Shown one piece after another: positions 7,883 to 16,900 of a stretch of 56,811 nucleotides of DNA. How positions within the stretch are numbered: position 1 is the stretch's first letter; each line of letters begins with the position of its first letter. The stretch lies in contig JAFQGI010000023.1 in assembly GCA_017415515.1 (NCBI GenBank), forward strand, positions 1 through 56,811, given 5' to 3'. A model generated the notes under the pieces. That model saw only the letters and a list, made by a program, of their open reading frames with translations. It had not been told where the DNA came from and ran no database searches. This DNA is from Clostridia bacterium. GTDB lineage: Bacteria > Bacillota > Clostridia > Oscillospirales > Acutalibacteraceae. Both the position numbers and the translations under genes were made by a program.

Positions 7883-8681
7883 ATTTCATATATTCTCGCC
7901 AATCGCGGTGGGGATCGAAGAAAACGCCCTCGTGATAGGTGGGCTCTTGACGCGGGGTGAGATAATCGCCGTAGGCGGTGGTGAGAATGGTGTCAAAGCC
8001 CACGGGGATCGGAATGCGCGTGCGTTCAAACGGCCACCACACCGCCCCCGCAAAGGCGGTGGCAGGCATCACCCAACGATCCGACTGCGGATCAAAGCTG
8101 AGGAGTGCCACCCGCTTTGTGTTGGAAAAGCGGCGGCACTCCTGCTCCATTTTTCGATAGATCCACCGATACGAAAGCGGGGACAGCAGGTGGTGAAGCG
8201 CCGTTTTGAGTGGGGTCTTGTGAGGGCTGCCGGGGTAGCGCACGGTGGCGGCCAGCCATTTGTTAAAGCGGGCCAGTCGGCGGCGCTGAGCAGTCTGCTC
8301 CGTCGGGTCATCGGGGACAAAATCCAGCGGAAAAACGTCGATAAAGATGCCCTGATGGAAGCGATAGTGCCCCCGCTCCCCCGCCAAGATGGCGGTGGTG
8401 CCGTCCAGACGAAGCTGGGCGTGGCCACGGCTGTAACCCACGTCGTTATACGCCGTTTGCAGAAAAAAAGGAGCGGCAAAATCCGCCGAAAGCGTCAGCA
8501 GACGGTCGTAATCCTTGCGGAACATAAACAGGTCGATGTCGTCGTCCCACGGAATGTAGCCACCGTGACGGACGGCTCCCAAAAGAGTACCGCCACCGGC
8601 AAAATAGGTCAGCCCACGGCGGCGGCAAACCTCGTCAAAGGCGGCCAGCAGCCGCAGCTGTGCCGCCCATACCTCATTCAT
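7881..8681 (-). CDS. LicD-family phosphotransferase
   Basis: LicD proteins belong to the nucleotidyltransferase fold and attach phosphocholine or related phospho-groups to surface polysaccharides or teichoic acids. The 266-residue product shows the family hallmarks: GGGTLLGAVRHGGYIPWDDDIDLFM, in which the glycine loop is at about 29-36 and the acidic metal ligands DDDID at 46-50. The downstream half contains FIDVFPLDFVPDD, also typical. It is the last gene of the surface-polysaccharide operon, and its ATG overlaps the flippase stop (ATGA). The actual group transferred cannot be told: no licA/licC choline genes are seen in the window. Confidence 0.9.
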   Translation of the reverse strand: MNEVWAAQLRLLAAFDEVCRRRGLTYFAGGGTLLGAVRHGGYIPWDDDIDLFMFRKDYDRLLTLSADFAAPFFLQTAYNDVGYSRGHAQLRLDGTTAILAGERGHYRFHQGIFIDVFPLDFVPDDPTEQTAQRRRLARFNKWLAATVRYPGSPHKTPLKTALHHLLSPLSYRWIYRKMEQECRRFSNTKRVALLSFDPQSDRWVMPATAFAGAVWWPFERTRIPIPVGFDTILTTAYGDYLTPRQEPTYHEGVFFDPHRDWREYMK

Positions 8682-10108
8682 CCATCGTCACCGCCTTTTC
8701 GCAAATTTTTCCACACATGCCACACAGGGTCGCGAAACAGGGCGAGCAACACCCCATACACCACCACCCCCACCGCCGTCTGCGCCAGCACCGCCAAAAA
8801 AGTGGGCGGCATTCCCCACCCCACACCCCACGCCGCGGCGAACACCGCCACACCGTAGAGAGCATAGCGTCCCGCCACCCGCAAAAGGCTCCACGCCGGC
8901 AAAAAGGGATGGGTGAACCGCAGGTAGAGAGCGGAAACGGTTAGCTCCGCCACCACCGAGGCCGCCACAGCCCCATAGCCGCCGAAGCGGGGAATCAGCA
9001 ACAAATTCAGCAACACGTTCACCCCTGCGCCGGCGAGGATGGCGCGGTTGCTCAGACGCCGATAGCCGCCGGGGGTGAGGTACAGACTGCCCAGCACGTT
9101 GCTGGTGCCGATGATAAACAGAAGCGGGGCAAACAGCGTCAGCATTCCGCCCGCTTCGGCAAAATCCGCCCCGAAAAAGGACACCGCAAAGCCATAGCCG
9201 CAGGCCATCAGCCCGCCGCACAGCGGAAAGGCCAATGCGCACATAAAGCGGTAGGTGTCCAACAGATGGGTGCGCACCTCCTCCTCCCGCTTTTGCCCGA
9301 ACAAATAGGAAGTGCGTACCCCCACCACCACGTTGAGCGATGTGAGCAACGCCAGCAGCAGGCGGATGATCTTGTGGGCGCTTTCGTAATAGCCGTTTTG
9401 CGCCATGTCGCGGGTGATAACGCCCAGCATGGTCTTGTCCAGCACGGTGTACACCGAGGTGGCGATAGCGGGGACAAAATACACCAACGATGGGCGCAGA
9501 TGAGCAAGAAAACGACCGCTTTGCGCCTTGCCGACCAACCCCCGCACATAAGGCCACAGCAGAAGATTGGACAGCAGGGTGGTGCCCGTCTGGATGAGGG
9601 CGTATACCGCCACGTCCCCCTCGTCCCGCACCAAGGCAAACACCAGCACCACCCCCAGCACCTTCACCGCCAAATGGCGGAGCATCAGGGTGCCGAAGTG
9701 CTCCAACGCCTGAAAAAACCAGGTGAGGTCCAGGCTGGTGGCGAGAATGAGCAGACTCATCGCCCCATACACCCGCCCATCCTCCGCCCACAGGCAAAGC
9801 AGAGCGTACACCGCCCCCGTCAGCAGAGTGGTGACGAAGCGCAGCCGCGTCAGCTCCCAAAACAAGCGGGAGACGGCGACGGGATCGTCCCGCACGCGGG
9901 ACACCTCCCGCAGGCCGTAGGCGCTGAGCCCCAAGGCGGCAAACAGCGAAAACACCGTGGCCACCGACAGCACGTAGCTGTACGTGCCCACCCCATCCGA
10001 ACCAAGCACCCGCGCCACATAGGGAGCGGTGACCAGCGGAGCGAGCATGGACACCAACTGAATGACCACGGTATAGAGATAGTTTTTACGCAGATTGGGG
10101 ACGGTCAC
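8678..10108 (-). CDS. Polysaccharide flippase (Wzx/MATE-like)
   Basis: Moves lipid-linked oligosaccharide across the membrane. The 476-residue product has about 12-14 hydrophobic segments, and its N-terminus (NLRKNYLYTVVIQLVSMLAPLVTAPYVARVLG, about residues 4-35) is characteristic of the PST/Wzx branch, followed by GVGTYSYVLSVATVFSLFAALGLSAYGLREVSR. The GTG start at 10108 is chosen because it has GGAGG upstream and overlaps the stop of the polymerase gene by 4 bp (GTGA). The longer open frame to 10276 runs inside the upstream gene. Translationally coupled to its neighbours in the operon. Confidence 0.92.
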   Translation of the reverse strand: MTVPNLRKNYLYTVVIQLVSMLAPLVTAPYVARVLGSDGVGTYSYVLSVATVFSLFAALGLSAYGLREVSRVRDDPVAVSRLFWELTRLRFVTTLLTGAVYALLCLWAEDGRVYGAMSLLILATSLDLTWFFQALEHFGTLMLRHLAVKVLGVVLVFALVRDEGDVAVYALIQTGTTLLSNLLLWPYVRGLVGKAQSGRFLAHLRPSLVYFVPAIATSVYTVLDKTMLGVITRDMAQNGYYESAHKIIRLLLALLTSLNVVVGVRTSYLFGQKREEEVRTHLLDTYRFMCALAFPLCGGLMACGYGFAVSFFGADFAEAGGMLTLFAPLLFIIGTSNVLGSLYLTPGGYRRLSNRAILAGAGVNVLLNLLLIPRFGGYGAVAASVVAELTVSALYLRFTHPFLPAWSLLRVAGRYALYGVAVFAAAWGVGWGMPPTFLAVLAQTAVGVVVYGVLLALFRDPVWHVWKNLRKGGDDG

Positions 10109-11331
10109 GGCACGACCTCCCTCCCCACCGACAGGAACAGAGCAATCAGCACCAGAGTGAGAAAATGATAGGTGATGTTGCCGCTGAACAGCAGGCCGGC
10201 ATAGATGAGGGCAAAAGCCACCCAACGGCGGCGATCGCCGCGGCTGCGGCGAATCGCCCCCACCGCAGGAAGCCAATACAGCGTGGAAAGATACAGCCCA
10301 CCCTGGGCCAAAATCACCGCCGCGCCCATGCTCAGACCGTTGTTATAGCGGTCGGGATAAGAGAAAAAGGGGATGACGGAGGCATCGTTCCAATACCCCG
10401 TGCCGAACAGCGGCGCGGTGGTAAAGGCGCGCCAACAGGCCACCACATCGTCCAGCCGCATCACTCCCGACACCGAATTGAGCTTATCCCACAGCAGCAC
10501 CGCGGCCGCCAAGGTCATCCCCACCCCTAAGAGGGGGAACAGCCACATCCTCAGCCGTCGGGAAAGCCACTCCGGCGGCCACAGCACATACCGCAGGGTG
10601 AACACCGCCGCCATCAGAAGAAACGCCTTCACCGACACGGTGGTAACCGTCGCCACAGCGAACAGCACACACCGCCACAAGCGAGGGCGGGCGCGGAGCA
10701 ACACCTCGGTGGCGGTAGCGGTCACCAAAAACACCGCGAACCCCGGCGCCTCGGGGAACACACCGCAATTTCGCGGCAGATCCCAACCGAAAAAGGTGAT
10801 CTGCTGTGCCTCATAGTAAAGATGAAAATAGGAAGGGCAGGTGCGCCAACCGCCGCCCCAATAGAACGCCGCCACATCGGTTTTGGGAATCCAATGAAGG
10901 ATCGTCCCGAAAAGATAGAAAAAGAGGGACAAGGCGGTGAGCACCGCCACAATATCCGACAGGCGGTGCAACAAGCGCACACCGCCGTCCGATTGCCCTC
11001 CCATATACAGCGCCAGCAACAGAAGCGGGGTGAAATAATACAGCAGATAGCGGACGGCATTGTAGCGGGTGGCAAGGACATACACCGCCAAAAACACTGC
11101 CAGCACCCCCACCCGCCGCCACAGCCGAGGCGAAACGGGGCCCGTCCCGCACAGGATCAGCACCGCCAACAACGGCACGCCAAAGCGCAGGGCGGTGTTG
11201 CAGTTGGCGGAGGTATACAGGCACCACACGGCGGAATAAAACACCACCAACAGCATAAGGAGATACTCCCCCGCCGCCACCCACCGCGGGCTCAGCCGCG
11301 GGATAACCGATTTTTTTGCCGCCTCAGCCAT
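10105..11331 (-). CDS. Wzy/O-antigen-ligase-like polysaccharide polymerase
   Basis: A 408-residue membrane protein with roughly ten hydrophobic segments and a large hydrophilic loop (about residues 150-200, including the segment around WGGGWRTCPSYFH), the layout of Wzy/WaaL polymerases. These join repeat units on the outer face of the membrane. Sequence conservation in this group is low, so the call rests on topology and context: it lies between glycosyltransferases and the flippase. The ATG at 11331 has AGGAGG seven bases upstream, which makes it overlap the end of the DUF4422 gene by 40 bp, long for this operon but well supported by the ribosome-binding site. Confidence 0.75.
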   Translation of the reverse strand: MAEAAKKSVIPRLSPRWVAAGEYLLMLLVVFYSAVWCLYTSANCNTALRFGVPLLAVLILCGTGPVSPRLWRRVGVLAVFLAVYVLATRYNAVRYLLYYFTPLLLLALYMGGQSDGGVRLLHRLSDIVAVLTALSLFFYLFGTILHWIPKTDVAAFYWGGGWRTCPSYFHLYYEAQQITFFGWDLPRNCGVFPEAPGFAVFLVTATATEVLLRARPRLWRCVLFAVATVTTVSVKAFLLMAAVFTLRYVLWPPEWLSRRLRMWLFPLLGVGMTLAAAVLLWDKLNSVSGVMRLDDVVACWRAFTTAPLFGTGYWNDASVIPFFSYPDRYNNGLSMGAAVILAQGGLYLSTLYWLPAVGAIRRSRGDRRRWVAFALIYAGLLFSGNITYHFLTLVLIALFLSVGREVVP

Positions 11332-12026
11332 AGCCGCACCTCCTGCGCCACCGTTTGCTCCGTATTTTTGACCGGCAGAGCACACACCCGTAAGCTGTGG
11401 TGTGTCACCCACACATTCAGCAAGCGCTCCCCCAAAAAGCCGTAGAGCCGCTGCTGATAGGGGGTGTAATCGGTCATATCCACCTGCCGCTCCACCTGGG
11501 TCAGCACCGCAAACAGCCACCGGCAATAGGCGTCAAACACCTCTCGGGAAGCAATCAGCATATTGTAAAGATGCAGACTTCTGCCATTCATCACCGCATC
11601 AAAAGCAGGGAGCATCTCCCCGCTCACCAGCTCCACCGCCTGACGGGTGAGAAGCAAATCTTTTTCGAAGCCGCTGTGGAGGCAAAACTCCTGCCACGCA
11701 CATTCACGCAACGGCTCGGGGCGGGGCAGGATGACGTCGTGTTCGGCAAGAAGCCGACGGGCGTGTTCCTCGGTAAGGATTTCTCCGTGGTGAGTGAAAA
11801 AACGGCGGTAATGCACCAGCCCTTTGTAGTCGTCACGGGTATTCTGCCATATCCAAAACAGCCCCGTCAACTCGCAATAATGAGGGTTTTTCTCCGAAAT
11901 GTGGATGCCCGTATCATCCCGCAGATACGGCAACGGCGGGTGCAACGCCGCCCCCACCTGCAACGGAACGTAGCCCTTCTCCTGCGGGAGAGGGGCATCT
12001 TTATGCACCGCGATATACACCGCCAT
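11292..12026 (-). CDS. DUF4422 glycosyltransferase
   Basis: Members of this family occur in capsule and exopolysaccharide clusters and are thought to transfer a hexose. The 244-residue product starts AVYIAVHKDAPLP and has the recognisable core GIHISEKNPHYCELTGLFWIWQN (broken here as IHISEKN...YCELTGLFWIWQN) and GLVHYRRFF, all typical of DUF4422. The start is taken as ATG 12026, which overlaps the upstream TGA (TGATG) and has GAGGAG eight bases upstream; GTG 12029 is an alternative. It sits between a GT4 gene and the polymerase. The donor sugar is unknown. Confidence 0.85.
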   Translation of the reverse strand: MAVYIAVHKDAPLPQEKGYVPLQVGAALHPPLPYLRDDTGIHISEKNPHYCELTGLFWIWQNTRDDYKGLVHYRRFFTHHGEILTEEHARRLLAEHDVILPRPEPLRECAWQEFCLHSGFEKDLLLTRQAVELVSGEMLPAFDAVMNGRSLHLYNMLIASREVFDAYCRWLFAVLTQVERQVDMTDYTPYQQRLYGFLGERLLNVWVTHHSLRVCALPVKNTEQTVAQEVRLWLRRQKNRLSRG

Positions 12027-13141
12027 CACACCATCTCCTCATAACGCCGCTGCATCTCCCATGCGGCGGCATGCACATCATAGCCGCAGGCGGTCATCTC
12101 GGCGGCGGTGTCACGACGAGGGGTGGACAGTGCCTTCCGCACCACCTGTGCCCACTGCTCCGCCGTGTCGGTGAGGGGGAGATAGGTGGCAAGGCCCTCT
12201 ATGGGAAGTTCTCTGGTCACACCGGTGGAGGTGACAACGGGAAGCCCTGCCGCCTGCGCCTCCACCCCCACCACGGGCAGACCCTCGAAAAAGGAGGGCA
12301 AGAGCAACAGGTCAAAAGCGTTCATCAGGGCGGGAATATCCTGTCGGGTGCCGAGATAGTGCACCCGATCCTCCAACCCCAGCTTGTCCACCTGCTCCAG
12401 CACCTCGTCCACCAGTTCCCCCTCCCCCGCCAGCACCAGCTGGGCATCGGGCTCTAATTCCGTAAGGGCGTGAAAGACCTCCACAAGAAAGCGGTGATTT
12501 TTTTGCAAGGCAAACCGCCCCACGTGGCCGATGACCGGCTTGTCCTCCACTCCCAGTTGAAGGCGGGTGGCTTGCCGCAGGGTCGGGTCGTAACGCAGTT
12601 TGGCGGTGTCCACCGCATTTTTCATCACCGTATAGTTCCCCTTGCGGATCACCGACGGGGGAAATTTCCACCGCGCCGCCAAATGAGAGCAGGCATAATA
12701 ATCGGTGGGATAACGGAGCAGAGCAGAGCGGGTGACCAAACGCGCCACCCGATAGCGCAGATTGGCAAAGCCGCCGCAATGGGAATGGACGATGACACGG
12801 GCGGCACCGCTACGGCGCGCTAATTTCGCCCCCATCGCCAGGGCGTAGATGCTACCCGAATGGATGTGAACGATGGTATACCGGTGCTCCTCCAAAAAGG
12901 CGGAAAGTCCCCGCCGAAAATATCCCCGATTGTCCTCGCCAAACGGAAAACCGGACGCCCACAGCCGTCCGCCCAGCCGCTCGATCTCCCGTTGCATGGG
13001 GATGGCGCGGTTTTCAAAGGGGGTGTAAAAATCAAACTGCACCCGCTCGCGGTCGACGTGGCGATACATATTCATCAGAAAGCTCTCCTGCCCGCCGCCG
13101 GCAAAAGGTTCTCCGCATACCTGCAAAACGCGTATCGGCAT
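12026..13141 (-). CDS. GT4-family glycosyltransferase
   Basis: Retaining GT-B glycosyltransferase. The 371-residue product begins MPIRVLQVCGEPFAGGGQES, the glycine-rich acceptor loop, followed by IVHIHSG and VIVHSHCGG. The C-terminal half has VIGHVGRFALQKNH, LVLAGEGEL and the family signature FFEGLPVVGVEAQAAGLPVV with the two glutamates (E-x7-E type) that bind the nucleotide-sugar. The ATG at 13141 lies one base after the stop of the upstream GT2 gene. The pattern is close to the EpsF-like branch found in exopolysaccharide clusters; the donor sugar cannot be read from sequence. Confidence 0.92.
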   Translation of the reverse strand: MPIRVLQVCGEPFAGGGQESFLMNMYRHVDRERVQFDFYTPFENRAIPMQREIERLGGRLWASGFPFGEDNRGYFRRGLSAFLEEHRYTIVHIHSGSIYALAMGAKLARRSGAARVIVHSHCGGFANLRYRVARLVTRSALLRYPTDYYACSHLAARWKFPPSVIRKGNYTVMKNAVDTAKLRYDPTLRQATRLQLGVEDKPVIGHVGRFALQKNHRFLVEVFHALTELEPDAQLVLAGEGELVDEVLEQVDKLGLEDRVHYLGTRQDIPALMNAFDLLLLPSFFEGLPVVGVEAQAAGLPVVTSTGVTRELPIEGLATYLPLTDTAEQWAQVVRKALSTPRRDTAAEMTACGYDVHAAAWEMQRRYEEMV

Positions 13142-13142
13142 T

Positions 13143-14024
13143 CTACCGCACCTCCTCAATATGGGGATGAAACCGCCACCCCGCCGCAAAGGAGGAGAGG
13201 ATCACCCGCATCCGCTTCCACTTATCAGGCGAACGCAGCCATATCTTGCCCAAGTGCAGTCCCACCCGCGCAAACAAATACAGCCAGCCAACCACACCCT
13301 CGCGGCGGTAGACGTACACCTCGTTGCGATAGAGATAGGCGTAGCGCCCCATACGGTCAAGGGAGTCGGTGGCGATGTTCACCTTGTTGTTGTGCCGCAT
13401 ATCGTGCAACACCCGACAGCCGTTGACGGCATAGCAGGGATAGCGGCGGGACAGACGGCGGGTATACTCCAAATCGTCCGACCAGATGAAAAACTCCCGA
13501 ATGGGCAGACCCACCTGACGCACCCGATCGGCAGGGATGAAAGCCGACACGAAGGTGGCCATCACCACCGGCACCAAGGGGGTGGTGTAATCGTCCAGCT
13601 TGCGCCACAGGGTGGTCTTTTGGATGTTCATCTGGCAGGGGGTGCCGTCCCGCCAGCGGGCAATACCGGAGAGAAAGCCGTAATTGCCCTCCAAGCGGCG
13701 ATCCGCCCACATAAGGGCGGAAAGGGCGGAGGAATCGGGGATGCAATCGTCATCCATCACCCACAGGCGGTCGTAGCCCGCCTCCACCGCCAGCCGCATG
13801 CCGAAGTTGAAGCCGCCGGCGCCGCCCAAATTCTCACCGGTGTTGCGATAAAGGATTTCCCCCGTCTCCATCAAAGGCGCCAGCGTTTCTGCGGTGCCGT
13901 CGGTGGAGGCATTGTCCACCACCAGTATATCCGTCGAGGCGCCGTGCTGATGTCGCAAGGCGTCGAGGCATTTGAGCAAACTCTCTTTTCGGTTATAGGT
14001 CACCACCACCGCCACCACACGCAT
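13143..14024 (-). CDS. GT2-family glycosyltransferase
   Basis: Inverting GT-A glycosyltransferase. The 293-residue product starts MRVVAVVVTYNRKESLLKCLDAL, then ILVVDNASTDGT and NLGGAGGFNFGMRLA, and carries the metal-binding acidic motif VMDDDCIPD. This combination (VDNASTDG, GGAGGFNFG, DDDC) is typical of the rhamnosyl/galactofuranosyl-transferase branch (GlfT2-like). The ATG at 14024 is preferred over one four codons earlier that overlaps the AAAGGA site. It is the first gene of the six-gene surface-polysaccharide operon; no initiating sugar-phosphate transferase (WbaP/PglC type) is present next to it. Confidence 0.92.
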   Translation of the reverse strand: MRVVAVVVTYNRKESLLKCLDALRHQHGASTDILVVDNASTDGTAETLAPLMETGEILYRNTGENLGGAGGFNFGMRLAVEAGYDRLWVMDDDCIPDSSALSALMWADRRLEGNYGFLSGIARWRDGTPCQMNIQKTTLWRKLDDYTTPLVPVVMATFVSAFIPADRVRQVGLPIREFFIWSDDLEYTRRLSRRYPCYAVNGCRVLHDMRHNNKVNIATDSLDRMGRYAYLYRNEVYVYRREGVVGWLYLFARVGLHLGKIWLRSPDKWKRMRVILSSFAAGWRFHPHIEEVR

Positions 14025-14129
14025 ACGCCATCCCATCCTTTCGTTATAGATTGCCCGTGATGATTATGTGTATGCAAAAAGAATGCAAAATTAGAAATGA
14101 GGAGTGAGAAATCGTAGAAGGTTGCATAA

Positions 14130-14162
14130 AAGCAGGCCGCTATCCTGACGGATAGCGGCCTT
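14130..14162 (-). terminator. Intrinsic terminator after the NMT1-type ABC operon
   Basis: On the minus strand, GGCCGCTATCC - gtca - GGATAGCGGCC followed by TGCTTTTATG. It lies downstream of the substrate-binding protein stop at 14277 and before the GT2 start. Confidence 0.75.
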
Positions 14163-14169
14163 CTCCTAT

Positions 14170-14197
14170 ACGGGCGGTCGAGGACGCCCGCCCCTAC
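14170..14197. repeat. Dispersed short repeat B, copy 2
   Basis: Matches 7794..7821 at 27 of 28 bases. It sits beside a terminator hairpin in the gap between the polysaccharide and ABC-transporter operons. The rest of the 14025-14276 gap shows no gene. Confidence 0.75.
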
Positions 14198-14276
14198 TTG
14201 TTTACAATGCATTTGTGCGAAAGGAATTCCCTCCGTCACCGCCGGCAGGCAGCGAATGGAGCACTACGTTTTCTTG

Positions 14277-15281
14277 TTACCCTTTCGCTTTGTTGGCGAA
14301 GGTGTTGTTGACCACCTTGTCGTAGTCGGCGGTTTTGGTCAGCTCCCCTGCCTCGGTCATCACGGTTTGCAGGCGATTAAAACTCTCCTCACTCATGACG
14401 GGGTCGGTGTTCCACGCGTCAATGGCGCGATAGGACGCCACCGAGGCGGTGAGCAATTCCAAGGAGGTGTCGGGGAAAAACTCCGCCACCGCCTGCGCCA
14501 CCTCGGCATCGGTGTGGGTGGCGACCCATTGCTGTCCTTTGTAGACCGCGTTGGTAAACCGCTGGATGAGATCGCTGTTTTTGTCGATGTAGCTCTTTTT
14601 GGCAAAATAGGCGGTGTAGGGAATGTCCCCTGCCGCTTCGCCAACCGAGGCGACGATATAGCCCTTGCCCTCCTGTTGGAGCATAGAGGCCGTCGGCTCA
14701 AAGGCGGTGACGTAGTCCCCGGTGCCGCCGGTGAAGGCCGCCGTCATCATGGAAAACTGCACGCTGTTGTCCAGATTGGTGTCCTCATAGGGGTCGATGC
14801 CGTTCTGCCGCAGGACGTATTCCAGCGCCATATAGGGCACACCGCCCTTGCGTCCGGGAAGGACGGTTTTACCTTTCACCTTATCCCAAGTAAAGTTATC
14901 GTCCGGCTCGCGGCCGATGAGGAAAGAGCCGTCACGGCGGGTGACCTGAGCGAACACCTGCGTGTGATCCTTTTTGCCCTCGTTGTAGACGTAAATGGAG
15001 GCCTCGGGCCCGGCGAAGCCCACGTCGATATTCCCTGACAGCACCGCCGCCATCACCGCATCGGCACCCTGTCCGTTGGAAAGCTCGATCTCGATGCCCT
15101 CCTCCTCAAAAAAGCCCAGCGCAATCGCCGCATACTGGGGCGCATAGAAGATGGAATGGGTGACCTCGCAGACACGCACCGTATCCAGGCCGTTATCCTT
15201 TTTCTTGCACCCCACGCAGCCTGCCAGCAACAGCACCGCCGCCAGCAGCAGAGAAAGCCCTCTGCACCATCGTTTATTCAA
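14277..15281 (-). CDS. NMT1/SsuA-type ABC transporter substrate-binding lipoprotein
   Basis: Captures a small solute outside the membrane for the permease and ATPase encoded just upstream. The 334-residue product has a lipoprotein signal (hydrophobic LSLLLAAVLLLAGC, lipobox LAGC with the modified Cys at about 22), then the NMT1/THI5-like core: VTHSIFYAPQYAAIALGFFEEEGIEIEL, GADAVMAAVLSGNIDVGFAGPEA and GKTVLPGRKGGVPYMALEYVL. This family takes up thiamine-pyrimidine precursors, sulfonates, nitrate or riboflavin precursors. No riboswitch is seen here to decide among them. The order on the minus strand is ATPase-permease-binding protein. Confidence 0.9.
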   Translation of the reverse strand: MNKRWCRGLSLLLAAVLLLAGCVGCKKKDNGLDTVRVCEVTHSIFYAPQYAAIALGFFEEEGIEIELSNGQGADAVMAAVLSGNIDVGFAGPEASIYVYNEGKKDHTQVFAQVTRRDGSFLIGREPDDNFTWDKVKGKTVLPGRKGGVPYMALEYVLRQNGIDPYEDTNLDNSVQFSMMTAAFTGGTGDYVTAFEPTASMLQQEGKGYIVASVGEAAGDIPYTAYFAKKSYIDKNSDLIQRFTNAVYKGQQWVATHTDAEVAQAVAEFFPDTSLELLTASVASYRAIDAWNTDPVMSEESFNRLQTVMTEAGELTKTADYDKVVNNTFANKAKG

Positions 15282-15305
15282 TGGAAAAACACCCTTTCAT
15301 ACGTA

Positions 15306-16127
15306 TTAGGCTCCGTGACCGAAGCGGCGATTGACCAGCTTTTGGGTCAGCGCCACGCTCTCATACAGCAAGGCCGCCACCACCGCCAAAATGATCACCG
15401 ATGCCATCACCAGATCCATACGGAACACCTGGCCGCCATAGACGATGAGATAACCAAGACCTGCCCGCGACACCAAAAACTCGCCGGCAATCACACCCAC
15501 CAACGACAGGCCGATATTCACCTTCAGCGAGTCGAAGAGGGTGGGGATGTTGTAGGGCAGAACCACCTTGCGGAAGATCTGCCCCTTGGTGGCACCGAAG
15601 GTGTGGGCCATCCGCAGGGCTCCCGCATCGGTATCCCGAAAACCGGACAGCATCTCCAGCACCGTCACCACCAGAGAAATCGCCAACGCCATAAAGACGA
15701 TGGCACGGGTGCCCGCCCCCGCCAAAATGATGATCACCGGTCCCAAGGCGATCTTAGGCAGGCTGTTGAGCACCACCAAATAAGGCTCGCTGACCTTAGC
15801 CACAAACGGACTCCACCAGAGGAGAATCGCCAACAGAACGCCTGCCGCCGCACCCAGCAGAAAGCCTGCCAACGTTTCCCCCACCGTCACCCGTATGTGA
15901 TACCACAGATCGTTTTGCCCCATCGACAAATAGGTGTGCAAAATGCGGGAGGGCTGGCTGAAAATGAAGCTGTCGATCCACTCCCGTTCAGCCGCCACCT
16001 CCCACGCCAGCAGAAAGGCCGCCAAAAACCCCCACCGACACAGGCGGACGGTTAGGTTACGGCGTCGGTTCTGTCGCAGGTAGTGCGCTCTCTCCTTGGA
16101 GAGAGCTGGCCGAATCGTGTGCTTCAT
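15306..16127 (-). CDS. SsuC/ThiX-type ABC transporter permease
   Basis: Membrane subunit of the NMT1-type importer. The 273-residue product has about six hydrophobic segments and the canonical beginning of this family, WEVAAEREWIDSFIFSQPSRI followed by VTVGETLAGFLLGAAAGVLLAILL. The cytoplasmic coupling helix is EMLSGFRDTDAGALRMAHTFGAT, an EAA-like motif, with the G and hydrophobic spacing kept. The proposed ATG 16127 lies inside the end of the ATPase gene (71-bp overlap). A later start cannot be excluded, because the first 30 residues (basic, hydrophilic) are not family-conserved. Confidence 0.9.
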   Translation of the reverse strand: MKHTIRPALSKERAHYLRQNRRRNLTVRLCRWGFLAAFLLAWEVAAEREWIDSFIFSQPSRILHTYLSMGQNDLWYHIRVTVGETLAGFLLGAAAGVLLAILLWWSPFVAKVSEPYLVVLNSLPKIALGPVIIILAGAGTRAIVFMALAISLVVTVLEMLSGFRDTDAGALRMAHTFGATKGQIFRKVVLPYNIPTLFDSLKVNIGLSLVGVIAGEFLVSRAGLGYLIVYGGQVFRMDLVMASVIILAVVAALLYESVALTQKLVNRRFGHGA

Positions 16128-16884
16128 ACATCCCCAATTCCTTCCATATATGATTAAAATAGGAGCCGAATTCGGGACAGGCACGGCACCGCAAGGGGGT
16201 ACGCTCCGCCAGGTCGAAGCGGATGGGCAACTCCTCGCGGATGACGGCGGGACGGCCGGACAAAATCAGCACCTTATCCCCCATACAAATGCTCTCGGGG
16301 ATGTCGTGGGTCACCATCAGCGCCGTCACCTGCTCCTGTCGGATGATGCGATAGACATCCTCCGTCACCGCCAAACGAGTTTGATAATCCAGGGCGGAAA
16401 ACGCCTCGTCCAGCAGAAGGATGTCCGGCTCCACCGCCAAGGTGCGAATCAGCGCCACCCGCTGACGCATACCGCCGGAAAGCTGGGAAGGGTGGCGATC
16501 GGCAAACTCCGACAAGCCATAGGTTTCCAACAGGCGGTCGGCGTGGGCCCTCGTTTCGGGGGTAAGGCGACGGCGAATCTCCAAGCCAAACAGCACGTTT
16601 TGCCGCACGGTGCGCCATTCCAACAGATTATCCTGCTGCAGCATATAGCCGATATGGGGGCAAGGACCGGACACGGTCTGCCCCGCCACCTGCACCCGCC
16701 CTGCCGTGGGGGTCAACGTGCCGGCAATAATGGAAAGCAACGTGGATTTTCCGCAGCCGCTGGGACCCACCAAGCTGTAAAAATCCCCCTTTTCCATCGA
16801 AAACGAAATGTCCTGCAACGCCACCGTTTCCCCTTGCGGAGTTTGATAGGCCTTGCGAATCCCCTCCACGCTCAACACCGCCAT
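16057..16884 (-). CDS. SsuB/TauB-type ABC transporter ATPase
   Basis: Energises the NMT1-type importer. The 275-residue product has Walker A GPSGCGKST, Q-loop, signature LSGGMRQRVALIRTLA, Walker B ILLLDEAFSALD and the switch histidine in MVTHDIPE. The ATG at 16884 is chosen for the AAAGGGTGG site upstream. The frame remains open to 17175, but that extension runs through the 161-bp palindromic repeat and is not protein-like. The C-terminal 25 residues (after KELGMYEAHD) overlap the permease gene and look unconserved, so the real stop context may have been altered by mutation. First gene of a three-gene operon. Confidence 0.92.
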   Translation of the reverse strand: MAVLSVEGIRKAYQTPQGETVALQDISFSMEKGDFYSLVGPSGCGKSTLLSIIAGTLTPTAGRVQVAGQTVSGPCPHIGYMLQQDNLLEWRTVRQNVLFGLEIRRRLTPETRAHADRLLETYGLSEFADRHPSQLSGGMRQRVALIRTLAVEPDILLLDEAFSALDYQTRLAVTEDVYRIIRQEQVTALMVTHDIPESICMGDKVLILSGRPAVIREELPIRFDLAERTPLRCRACPEFGSYFNHIWKELGMYEAHDSASSLQGESALPATEPTP

Positions 16885-16900
16885 AGCCGCCACCCTTTCT

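Noticed and set aside
6718-7902. 394-codon minus-strand open frame over thiT
   Set aside because: Runs across the TPP riboswitch, the terminator and thiT; no ribosome-binding site and no protein-like pattern.
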